From positions 1 through 64,000 of the forward strand of contig JAZQQY010000047.1 in the NCBI GenBank assembly GCA_045629285.1: a stretch of DNA of 64,000 nt, given 5' to 3'. The notes under the pieces are model-generated. The model searched no databases. It saw only the letters and a program-made list of their open reading frames with translations, and had not been told where the DNA came from. The stretch comes from UBA1723 sp045629285 (lineage in GTDB: Bacteria; Bacteroidota; Bacteroidia; Bacteroidales; Paludibacteraceae). The position numbers and the translations under genes are program-made. Below are positions 1-6,782 of this stretch, one piece after another. The stretch's first letter is position 1; the number at the start of each line of letters is the position of its first letter.

Positions 1-139
1 GGTGTATCAAAACTAAGAAAGTTGCGATATACCCTCTTTTTAACTCTCTGAGACTTGAATGGATTTTTGAAAAGCGGAGAAATCAAAATTTGACTTAAAT
101 ATTCGATTCTCACGAGTTTAAATTTTCATAAAAGTAAAT

Positions 140-182
140 AATCGGTCTAAAACGGGTCTATGTCCTTCGTTTTAGGCCGATT
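140..182 (-). terminator. Hairpin terminator downstream of the LRR lipoprotein
   Basis: Arms at 140-154 and 168-182 pair over 15 positions with one G:U, around a 13-base loop. It lies 45 bases after the stop codon of the minus-strand LRR lipoprotein. A short T run also follows on the plus strand, so it may serve both directions. Nothing else is recognisable in 1-226; no coding start or end is evident there. Confidence 0.6.
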
Positions 183-226
183 TTCTCATTCGTGATTAAA
201 CAGACCGTTTCCACGGTCATAAAACA

Positions 227-1303
227 TCATTTTTTATATGTTACGGACTTACAATCTTCGAATGCTTCTAATCCGACTTCTACATTATCAGATGAATTAT
301 CAATTACGACATCAAGATTTGAGCATTTTGAAAAAGTCCAGGTTCCAATACTAGTTACACTTGATGGTATCTCAATTTGTGTCAAACTTGTACATTTTTC
401 AAAAGCCTGCATTTCAATAGTAGTAAGCTTTGATGGGAGTTTAATACTGGTTAAATTTGAGCATCCAGAAAAAGCAGCATATCCAATACTTATAACATTT
501 GACGGAATCTCAATTTGTGTCAAACTTGTACAATTAGCGAAAGCCAGGCCTTCAATAGCAGTAAGTGTTGATGGCAGTTTGATGTTAGTTAGATTTGCAC
601 ATCCATTAAAATTAAAATTTTTAATGACTGTGATACTTGCTGGTATTTCTATGCTTCTCAACTTTGTGCAAGCTGAAAATCCAAATCCATCTATACTTGT
701 TATACTTGACGGGATAGACACAGGTCCAATAATTGCTAATGGGATATAGATTATTTCTGTTTTGTTTTTATTATACAATATTCCGTCAACTGAAGAATAA
801 TATGGGTTTTCTGAAGCCACATCAACTCTTGTTAACACACTGCTTGCTATTGCATTTTTTTCAATATTTTTGACACTAGATGGAATTGTTATATTTGTCA
901 ATCCAGAACCAACAAACGCAGACTCGCCAATATTGGTCACACTAGACGGTATTTCTATACTGGTCAATCGTTCGCACATATAGAAAGCGAATTTGCCTAT
1001 GCTAGTTACTGTATAGGTGTTACCATCAATACGAACTTTCTCTGGGATAGACATCTTGACAGAGCCAACGTTAAATCCTGCCACCTCAACTTCTGAATCC
1101 GATAAAATAAAATATACAAGATCAGAAGATGACGCTTCTAAAACATCAGAGTCTGGGTTGTGATCATTTGAATTTAATCCATTTTCTTCATTTTTGTCTA
1201 AAAGTGTAGATCTCCTTTGCTCATCATCTTCCTCCTTGTTACATCCTACGAATAACAAAAGAGAAAGACAAGCATAAAACATAGAATAAATAAATCTTTT
1301 CAT
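227..1303 (-). CDS. BspA-like leucine-rich repeat lipoprotein
   Basis: A 358-residue exported protein. The start at 1303 gives a clean lipoprotein signal ending in LFVGC (Cys21); an upstream in-frame ATG at 1342 would add 13 residues before it and is less likely. After an acidic linker comes a short beta module (SSDLVYFIL) and then about ten BspA/TpLRR-type repeats of roughly 23 residues, with cores such as LTSIEIPSSVTNIG. This family forms surface or periplasmic adhesin-like solenoids; ligands cannot be read from sequence. It is the last gene of a minus-strand series starting at 4603 and is separated from the preceding gene by 48 bases. The first module is clearly paralogous to the start of the LRR protein at 58267. 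An outer-membrane location is inferred from the lipobox only. Confidence 0.85.
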   Translation of the reverse strand: MKRFIYSMFYACLSLLLFVGCNKEEDDEQRRSTLLDKNEENGLNSNDHNPDSDVLEASSSDLVYFILSDSEVEVAGFNVGSVKMSIPEKVRIDGNTYTVTSIGKFAFYMCERLTSIEIPSSVTNIGESAFVGSGLTNITIPSSVKNIEKNAIASSVLTRVDVASENPYYSSVDGILYNKNKTEIIYIPLAIIGPVSIPSSITSIDGFGFSACTKLRSIEIPASITVIKNFNFNGCANLTNIKLPSTLTAIEGLAFANCTSLTQIEIPSNVISIGYAAFSGCSNLTSIKLPSKLTTIEMQAFEKCTSLTQIEIPSSVTSIGTWTFSKCSNLDVVIDNSSDNVEVGLEAFEDCKSVTYKK

Positions 1304-1351
1304 TTTAATATAATTATACACAAATAAAACAATTATAGACAACTCACATTA

Positions 1352-2371
1352 TTACCAAAAGAAACTATATATGTTTTGTTTCTTAAAATACTCTTTGCTG
1401 ACATCTCTAGCGGCATCAATTAATTGAGATTGCAGTCTTTCGTCAGACTTGATTCTATCTCTGTCCGCAGCAATTCTTTGCGATTGAAGTCTTTCGTCAG
1501 ATTGCACTTTCTCTCTTTCCGCAGTGATTCTTTGCAACTCAATTCTTTCGTTGGATTCCATTAATGCCTTTTCTCTAACGATATCCTCTTGATGCTGTTT
1601 ATCCATTTCTTGTTTGATCTCTGAAAGAAGTTTTTTAGCGTCAGAAGCACAACTATATTGGTCATCTACTAAAGCAAGAGTTTCTGCTGCTTTTTCAAAG
1701 TCTCTTAAAGAAAAAGATTGGCGAGCCGACTGTATAAGTTGAGAGCAATACAACGTCTTGTTTTGATCAAAAATTGATTTGATGACTTCAGACACTTGTG
1801 TATATCCATCTAAATTCTCAGGATATGTTGCCAATAAAGCCAATGCTTCATCAAATTGATTTTGAGACGCTAAGGTTTGTGCCTTACTGATTATTGTAGA
1901 TGTATACTTTTGATAATAATCAGCAATAACAGTTTTTAATGAGGAAATAAACGCTACACAATCGCTACTTTTAAAATTAAATTTCTTAATTGCTGATTTC
2001 TTAGCCTCTGATATACTATATCCTTCTCCACTGCTTGTAAAGTTAAATGTTTTAAGAACAGAATTAGTGACTACATTACACACCATAAGAGTCACATCTA
2101 ATTGCTGAACATTTATATTACGCATACCCCCTTCTACCGTTTTTTCATCACTTACAACAATTTCAGGAATAATAGCAATAGCGCTGCACTCTATTGTGGT
2201 CATCCCTTGAGTAGTCACCACATCAAGTATCTTATTTTTTAGTAACGTTTTTGCATTATTGTCTAACGGACAATTCTGAGGCATTGCAACTGACAAATAA
2301 ACATCTTCTGAATAACAGACCATACAGATAGAGAAAAGTGCAGATAGCACCAATAAAATTTTCTTTTTCAT
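1352..2371 (-). CDS. Secreted helical/coiled-coil protein of unknown function
   Basis: 339 residues with an N-terminal signal peptide (about residues 1-22). Residues 25-150 look like a small alpha/beta domain of the kind seen next to CsgG-like proteins: one stretch reads as serine-rich export substrate and another as 'VSDEKTVEGG'. Residues 150-245 form amphipathic helix pairs resembling TPR units (FDEALALLATYPE). Residues 250-325 are a charged coiled coil with three near repeats (SNERIELQRITAERE, then SDERLQSQRIAADRD, then SDERLQSQLIDAARD). It sits 11 bases after the DUF6175-like gene and is presumably co-transcribed with it. I do not recognise the family; periplasmic or outer-membrane-associated scaffolding is an inference from the operon. 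Confidence 0.8.
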   Translation of the reverse strand: MKKKILLVLSALFSICMVCYSEDVYLSVAMPQNCPLDNNAKTLLKNKILDVVTTQGMTTIECSAIAIIPEIVVSDEKTVEGGMRNINVQQLDVTLMVCNVVTNSVLKTFNFTSSGEGYSISEAKKSAIKKFNFKSSDCVAFISSLKTVIADYYQKYTSTIISKAQTLASQNQFDEALALLATYPENLDGYTQVSEVIKSIFDQNKTLYCSQLIQSARQSFSLRDFEKAAETLALVDDQYSCASDAKKLLSEIKQEMDKQHQEDIVREKALMESNERIELQRITAEREKVQSDERLQSQRIAADRDRIKSDERLQSQLIDAARDVSKEYFKKQNIYSFFW

Positions 2372-2382
2372 ACACAGGAGAT

Positions 2383-3246
2383 TTATTTAAATGTAATGAT
2401 TAACGTATTGTTTTTTGTTGTATGCGACACCTGTATACCTAATGTTCTTAGATATTGTCTAATCTCTCTATCAAATTGATTGATATTATAATTGCGACCA
2501 TTAGCATCCAAAAGAGGGATTCGAACATCATCAAATATCATTTCCAACTCTGTAGTTCCCTGAATGTGATAATTATTTTTAAAGCTATGATCAGCCATCC
2601 AATCAGACAACAAATCAGCTAATTCCTCTCCATTATACTCATTGTTAAGAGTTACTGAAGAATTTTCTCCGACCTTGAAATCAACAATTATGGAACGTCC
2701 ATTAGTAACAATGTCGCTGAATTTATACTGTAAAGTAACAAGAAAATCATCTGCAACTTTCTCTACCGCAGCTCCTGCCAATCTTCCAACATCATTTGTT
2801 CTGAACAAACCACTAAAAGCATCTTTGTTTGCAAATGAGTTACCTGTAGAAACATCACATGCTTTCATTAGAACCTTAACACTGCTACCGGCTTCTGAAT
2901 CATCATATATATATTCTGTTTCAACATAAATATCTGCTCCAGAGCCTTGTATTACCATTGCTTTTAGATCCTGTTGTGCTGTCTGCGATAAAGCATTGTT
3001 TGCTGTTTGCGATTTTAACTTAGATTCAAAATCGACAGTAGTAAAACCTCTATTATCAAATGCCTCTCTAATTTTGGATAAAACAATTCTGATATTGGGA
3101 TCAGACTCTATTGTTTGTCTTATATCTACTCCTTCTACAACATATGGAACAACCATAATCTTAGGCTGTACCACATTATTATTTTGAGCTACCATACTAC
3201 AGGTTGTACATAGTAATATAAAAAGTGCTAGTAATTTATTTTTCAT
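2383..3246 (-). CDS. DUF6175-like secreted protein
   Basis: 287 residues, signal peptide to about residue 20 (TTCSMVAQ). The mature start, QPKIMVVPYVVEGVDIR, followed by a 'FDNRGFTTVDFE' segment, matches my recollection of the Bacteroidetes DUF6175 family, which has no assigned activity. The protein looks like alternating alpha/beta with two halves, the second ending in 'YNINQFDREIRQYLRTLGI'. It lies between a 146-residue secreted protein (12-base gap) and the coiled-coil protein (11-base gap), in the block headed by a CsgG-like protein. The N-terminal half resembles the TolB_N/CsgG-like fold that detects 'new copies of a regulatory lipoprotein', but that is a weak structural guess. Assignment to DUF6175 is from memory and unchecked. 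Confidence 0.75.
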   Translation of the reverse strand: MKNKLLALFILLCTTCSMVAQNNNVVQPKIMVVPYVVEGVDIRQTIESDPNIRIVLSKIREAFDNRGFTTVDFESKLKSQTANNALSQTAQQDLKAMVIQGSGADIYVETEYIYDDSEAGSSVKVLMKACDVSTGNSFANKDAFSGLFRTNDVGRLAGAAVEKVADDFLVTLQYKFSDIVTNGRSIIVDFKVGENSSVTLNNEYNGEELADLLSDWMADHSFKNNYHIQGTTELEMIFDDVRIPLLDANGRNYNINQFDREIRQYLRTLGIQVSHTTKNNTLIITFK

Positions 3247-3257
3247 AGAATGAATTA

Positions 3258-3698
3258 TTAAAATCCGAATTTTCTAATTATACCATTATTCTCGAGATAA
3301 ACACGTAATTGCAACGCTCTAACACGAATATCCTGGGTTAAACATTTTCGTTTTGCAGAATCTTTACCAAATTCCGATGTGGTTTCCGCAGATTCAATAA
3401 AATTCATGTACGTTTCTGCATAAAAATTTTCAAAGAATTCCTTATTTCTCTGTTCTACACTTAGTCTATCTTCAGTTATTAGAGGAGAGTTAAAGGGGGT
3501 ACGTTCTGCTCCAACAAAGAGAATTGTTTTAATTGCATTAACTTCTGCATCCTTCATGGCTTTTTTAACATTTTTTCCATATCCGATAGAACGTAAGACA
3601 ACTACATTCTTAGTTCCTCCAAGTGGAGAACAATGATATTGTCCATATGCAAAAACTGCAATAAGTGAAATACACAGTATCAAAATAGTTTTTTTCAT
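3258..3698 (-). CDS. Small secreted protein of CsgG-like operon
   Basis: 146 residues with a signal peptide ending near residue 20 (VFAYGQ). The mature part contains 'NVVVLRSIGYGKNVKKAMKD' followed by 'AEVNAIKTILFVGAERTP', an alpha/beta pattern found in LPP20-like or CsgG-associated exported proteins of Bacteroidetes. It begins 2 bases after the stop of the CsgG-like gene and ends 11 bases before the DUF6175-like gene, so translation is probably coupled. No catalytic motif is visible and the function is unknown. Confidence 0.75.
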   Translation of the reverse strand: MKKTILILCISLIAVFAYGQYHCSPLGGTKNVVVLRSIGYGKNVKKAMKDAEVNAIKTILFVGAERTPFNSPLITEDRLSVEQRNKEFFENFYAETYMNFIESAETTSEFGKDSAKRKCLTQDIRVRALQLRVYLENNGIIRKFGF

Positions 3699-3700
3699 AG

Positions 3701-4603
3701 CTATTTCTTAATGACTAAAGAGCAACGTATTGTTGCATTTGCATTAAACTTCTCAAAAACAGCTTTTCCTGTGTTCTTATTCAATTTGCACTCAGAGAAA
3801 GCATCTCCTGTCAACTTTGTTACTGTAGCAATTCCAAGATCTGTTGGAATTTCTTCACCATCTAGCAATTCCAAGCTGTTAATCACGAATTTATCTCCGA
3901 CTTTAACACCATGTTTAGACCCAGCTTTAATCATAATGGCTTCTGCTATACCATTCTTTTCTAAAGTTATCTTAATCATTTTTGCATACAGTGGGAAAGT
4001 GACACGGAAATATTCAGCCATATCATCTTGAAGTGAATTCATTGCCATTTGCACTGCAGCCTGTGCTGATATACACTCTTTGCTCGCCTTTCCTTCAAAA
4101 CTTGTAGCTTGAGTCGTTTCTCCTGTTTCAACATTGTCCACTTTAAGTTCAAATGCAACACTTGCCTTATAACCTCTAACTGAACCATCTGCATTTTTCA
4201 TTCTATATACAGGTATCTTCGTGATTGTTCCTTGTACAATTTTCTTTGCAGCAAGATTATTTCCCTGTTCTGCAAGATCAGTTCGTCCTATAAATTCCTC
4301 TCTTTTTTGATATTCCATTTCTGCGTTGACCCTATCCATATTAGTCCTGTCAACAACAATAAAACGGTTGCTATTTTTAAGAATTTCAACTACTTTCTCT
4401 GTCACAAGTCCAGCAAAAGGGGTTTCCATACTACATTTGAAAGACACAACTCCTACCACTTCTCTATCATCTTTCAATTTCTTTTGATTAATAAAGCTGA
4501 CATCTTTTTGCAATTCGCGTTCTTGTTCAGCTACAGAATTTGTAGACTGTGCATTGCTTCCAACAAAACACATTGTCAATAGAAAGGCAAATAATTTTCT
4601 CAT
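3701..4603 (-). CDS. CsgG/HfaB-like secreted protein
   Basis: 300 residues, signal peptide to about residue 19 (CFVGSNAQ). Residues 45-200 carry the CsgG-like fold: VVGVVSFKCSM, then 'LVTEKVVEILKNSNRFIVVD', then a helix leading to 'AAKKIVQGTI' and a strand-rich end. Residues 205-300 look like an added C-terminal barrel-like domain (GVKVGDKFVINSLELLD). In Enterobacteria CsgG forms the outer-membrane pore for curli, but there is no lipobox Cys here and no curli subunit gene nearby, so this is a relative and not CsgG itself. It heads a run of four or five exported proteins that share its strand and spacing, suggesting an assembly or envelope-integrity complex. No clear promoter was found in the 57 bases before the neighbouring terminator. 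Confidence 0.8.
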   Translation of the reverse strand: MRKLFAFLLTMCFVGSNAQSTNSVAEQERELQKDVSFINQKKLKDDREVVGVVSFKCSMETPFAGLVTEKVVEILKNSNRFIVVDRTNMDRVNAEMEYQKREEFIGRTDLAEQGNNLAAKKIVQGTITKIPVYRMKNADGSVRGYKASVAFELKVDNVETGETTQATSFEGKASKECISAQAAVQMAMNSLQDDMAEYFRVTFPLYAKMIKITLEKNGIAEAIMIKAGSKHGVKVGDKFVINSLELLDGEEIPTDLGIATVTKLTGDAFSECKLNKNTGKAVFEKFNANATIRCSLVIKK

Positions 4604-4660
4604 TATCTAATCTGAGTCCTAATGATTATCTGTTTGATTGTGTTTACTTTTTCATATGCA

Positions 4661-4700
4661 AAAAGAGTGAAACAAGTTAATTCACTCGTTCCACTCTTTT
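4661..4700 (-). terminator. Terminator separating two secreted-protein transcripts
   Basis: Arms 4661-4677 and 4684-4700 pair over 17 positions with two G:U wobbles. It lies just after the stop of the alanine-rich protein (minus strand), with a run of T on that strand beyond. It implies that the CsgG-like block starts its own transcript downstream. Confidence 0.7.
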
Positions 4701-4714
4701 GTCTATATCAAAGA

Positions 4715-5293
4715 TTATAGATTAGATCCGCTTTGAAGCGTTTTGATGATCTCACCTACTGCTTTAACCTGAGCTGCACTCTCTTCCAAAAGGATTGGAG
4801 TAGCTTCATTTCCAAATTCAACAACTGAAGTTGCTGCCTTTGCTGCTTTTGCCGCCTTTGCTGCTTTCATTGGATTTTTTTCAGAAGACGCACTCTGAGT
4901 AATATTCTTTACTTCTTCTCCTGCATCTTTAGCTTTATCTGTAGCCTCTTTAATCTTTGCTCCTTCTCCAGTAATTGAAGTATTTAGATTAACCCACTCA
5001 TCCAAAGTTGGCTTTTTTACAGTCACATCTGTAACTCCATCAACAGTCTCTCCAATTTGGCGTTTGTAAAGGCTCTCCAATTGTTCACTATTAGAAATTG
5101 CTAAAGCAGCTGCTTCTCTAACAGAATTGCCATAACCATCAATGTTAGCATTGCCGGATGCTTGATAACCATCAACAAGTTTCTGAAGTTTTGCTGCTCT
5201 TTCTTGACTTTTTGTAAGGTCTTCCTTAATTGTCTGTGCACTAGCAAAACCAAATGTCATAAAGGCTAATGCTGCGAATAAAATTTTTTTCAT
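4715..5293 (-). CDS. Alanine/lysine-rich secreted helical protein
   Basis: 192 residues from the ATG at 5293, which begins a good signal peptide (cleavage near FGFASAQ). The upstream in-frame extension to 5338 adds a second hydrophobic stretch and runs into the structured leader, so it was not used. The mature protein is almost all helix, with a low-complexity alanine/lysine triplet repeat (four AAK-type units near residue 150). No domain is recognised. It forms its own transcript: a terminator follows at 4661-4700 and a long structured RNA precedes it. Periplasmic location is inferred. Confidence 0.75.
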   Translation of the reverse strand: MKKILFAALAFMTFGFASAQTIKEDLTKSQERAAKLQKLVDGYQASGNANIDGYGNSVREAAALAISNSEQLESLYKRQIGETVDGVTDVTVKKPTLDEWVNLNTSITGEGAKIKEATDKAKDAGEEVKNITQSASSEKNPMKAAKAAKAAKAATSVVEFGNEATPILLEESAAQVKAVGEIIKTLQSGSNL

Positions 5294-5389
5294 ACTTAAA
5301 AGTATTAGTGCCCGCAGATACCCAATAAGGCGATACAAAAAACAAGAAATCTACATAAAAAAAACGCAGGTATCCATTTCTGTTCGCCC

Positions 5390-5604
5390 GTTGATTGAGG
5401 CCCTCGGAGACCTTTGAAGATAGACGATACAGATAAATACCCACGTCAATATAGTTATACACTTCCCGAGAATAAGTGTGTATGAGGATATAAAGTACCC
5501 TCACACAACACCTCCCGGGATATAGTAATGCCATACCCGTAAGCATCTACTGACATTGCCGCTGATCTTCAATGTGAAATTTCCGAGGTTTCAATCAAAC
5601 CAAC
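5390..5604 (-). ncRNA. Structured RNA with 6S-like architecture (ssrS candidate)
   Basis: Read on the minus strand, three nested helices are separated by internal loops, as in 6S RNA. The closing helix pairs 5583-5596 with 5393-5407 (two 6-bp halves round a 2/3 internal loop). A middle helix pairs 5565-5572 with 5414-5421 (8 bp perfect). After a large open region of about 45 bases on each side comes a terminal helix, 5513-5520 with 5464-5471 (8 bp, one G:U), continued by an imperfect hairpin. Total length about 210 nt fits 6S RNA, which binds housekeeping RNA polymerase. A T8 tract at 5357-5364 follows on that strand. The orientation is not certain because helices read both ways; covariance search would decide. 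It may alternatively be an unusually long leader of the gene at 5293. Confidence 0.45.
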
Positions 5605-5639
5605 TGACAAAGCATCAATGACGCTTTTTAATATGTAGC

Positions 5640-5728
5640 GATTTACCAGTACTCTAACTTTTGTTAGAAGTCTAATTTCATTGCTTAGTTCGAAAACCTC
5701 ACATTGAGATAGTCTAATTTGGTAAATC
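5640..5728. repeat. Inverted repeat enclosing smaller hairpins
   Basis: Outer arms 5640-5648 and 5720-5728 are perfect 9-bp complements. Inside is a perfect hairpin at 5653-5668 (6 bp, loop TTTT) and a second weak one. The remaining non-coding sequence from 5729 to 5940 is AT-rich with nothing I can name. Confidence 0.4.
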
Positions 5729-5946
5729 AGTGCAATAATAACACAAATTTTCTAATAAATATAGAGAATTCTCAAAAATTAACCAATGATAGAACATTTT
5801 GCATTCTTTTAATAAATAATTTGGATTTGAAGAAATATTGTTCATTCCACTGGTATTATAATATTGTAAAACACTTTTTAAGCAACCACAAAAATTCATT
5901 TCCTCCTTAAAATTTTTCAAATCCTCAATAACCAACAATCAAATTT

Positions 5947-5976
5947 TTTGACATTAAAATCATTTTCGTATATTTG
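5947..5976 (+). promoter_or_regulatory. Bacteroidetes-type promoter for the retropepsin pair
   Basis: A TTTG (5947-5950) and TATATTTG (5969-5976) are separated by 18 bases, a close match to the TTTG-N19-TAnnTTTG consensus of the Bacteroidetes primary sigma factor. It lies 31 bases upstream of the small gene at 6008. Confidence 0.75.
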
Positions 5977-6007
5977 CAAAACGATTACTAACAGTAATAA
6001 ACAAAGT

Positions 6008-6163
6008 ATGAAAACACAAATTTTTGACAAAAATCACAATCTAATTTCCGAAAAGGAAACAAGAGTACCAACAAAGCCAAGTGCGACTTACATTCGCGTA
6101 AAAAATCTCAAGAACAATCAAGACAAACCAAAATCAGAAGTAATTACTAATATTTTAATGTAA
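6008..6163 (+). CDS. 51-residue protein preceding an aspartic protease
   Basis: A 51-residue basic, lysine- and asparagine-rich protein. An earlier in-frame ATG at 5948 lies inside the promoter, so the ATG at 6008 was chosen; it is positioned correctly behind the -7 box. There is no signal peptide or membrane segment. A central segment (VPTKPSATYIRVKNLK) looks like a short beta hairpin, the rest is probably disordered. It ends 6 bases before the retropepsin gene and surely shares its transcript. It could be a substrate, a chaperone or an inhibitor of the protease; the sequence does not say which. Confidence 0.6.
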   Translation: MKTQIFDKNHNLISEKETRVPTKPSATYIRVKNLKNNQDKPKSEVITNILM

Positions 6164-6169
6164 CCTATC

Positions 6170-6610
6170 ATGTCGGTCTTTACACAAAAGTGCCCTGATA
6201 TAATAGATGCAATTATCAGTGAATGTCGTGTTTGTCCTCCCGTTGATTTTATGAAAGGGGAATTGCCAGAAGAAGTCTACATATCTCAAAATGCAATGTG
6301 GGACACTGGAGCTACAAACACATTGATTTCCCCTAAGATTATTCAGACACTAAAATTAAAACCATTTGGAAAATCAAGCATATCAAGTGCAAATGGTGTT
6401 ATAGAGGCAAATTCCTATCTTATTCATGTCGGATTACCATCTGGAAGTATAATAACAAATATACTTGCTTTGGAAAACGACAATGAAGACTATGAAATAG
6501 TAATTGGAATGGATATTATAACACAAGGAGACTTCGCTTTTTCAAACAAAGATGAACATTCGACATTCTCTTTCAGGATTCCAAGTTCAGAAGAGATTAT
6601 TCTAAAATAA
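6170..6610 (+). CDS. Retropepsin-like aspartic protease
   Basis: 146 residues, single domain. The active-site signature WDTGATNTLIS places the catalytic Asp at residue 45. A C-terminal 'VIGMDIITQGDFAFSN' segment matches the hydrophobic-hydrophobic-Gly motif that packs against the active site in this fold. There is one DTG per chain, so the active enzyme should be a homodimer, as in retroviral protease. No signal peptide, hence probably cytoplasmic. It is not surrounded by reverse transcriptase or phage genes. Family known from scattered bacterial genomes; substrates are unknown. A decayed or unusual non-coding stretch follows up to the terminator at 6731. Confidence 0.85.
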   Translation: MSVFTQKCPDIIDAIISECRVCPPVDFMKGELPEEVYISQNAMWDTGATNTLISPKIIQTLKLKPFGKSSISSANGVIEANSYLIHVGLPSGSIITNILALENDNEDYEIVIGMDIITQGDFAFSNKDEHSTFSFRIPSSEEIILK

Positions 6611-6730
6611 TGCTTTTACGAACAATCTGCGAATAGCCGTTTCGGCACAACAAATTACCCATTCGCATAGATATATAGTAAATAATGGAGACGTAATGAT
6701 TCGCGTCGCAACGGCAAAAAAACAACAAAA

Positions 6731-6761
6731 AAATGGCGGGGAATCAGATTCCTCGCCATTT
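6731..6761. terminator. Bidirectional terminator between the retropepsin and GH94 genes
   Basis: Arms 6731-6744 and 6748-6761 form 14 pairs (one G:U) around a 3-base loop. A T-rich run follows on the minus strand (reading A-rich on the plus strand, 6718-6733), so it mainly ends the GH94 transcript that stops at 6783. Confidence 0.8.
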
Positions 6762-6782
6762 GTTATTGATGTCCGCAGTGGA

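Noticed and set aside
5241..5546. 101-codon frame through the structured RNA
   Set aside because: Overlaps the alanine-rich gene in another frame and covers the RNA helices; the translation is not protein-like.
5606..5630. Weak terminator-like hairpin on the plus strand
   Set aside because: Only 5 bp of stem; it is a side result of the minus-strand sequence upstream of the RNA candidate.
6170..6610. Retroelement suggested by the retropepsin
   Set aside because: No reverse transcriptase, RNase H, integrase or terminal repeats within the window.
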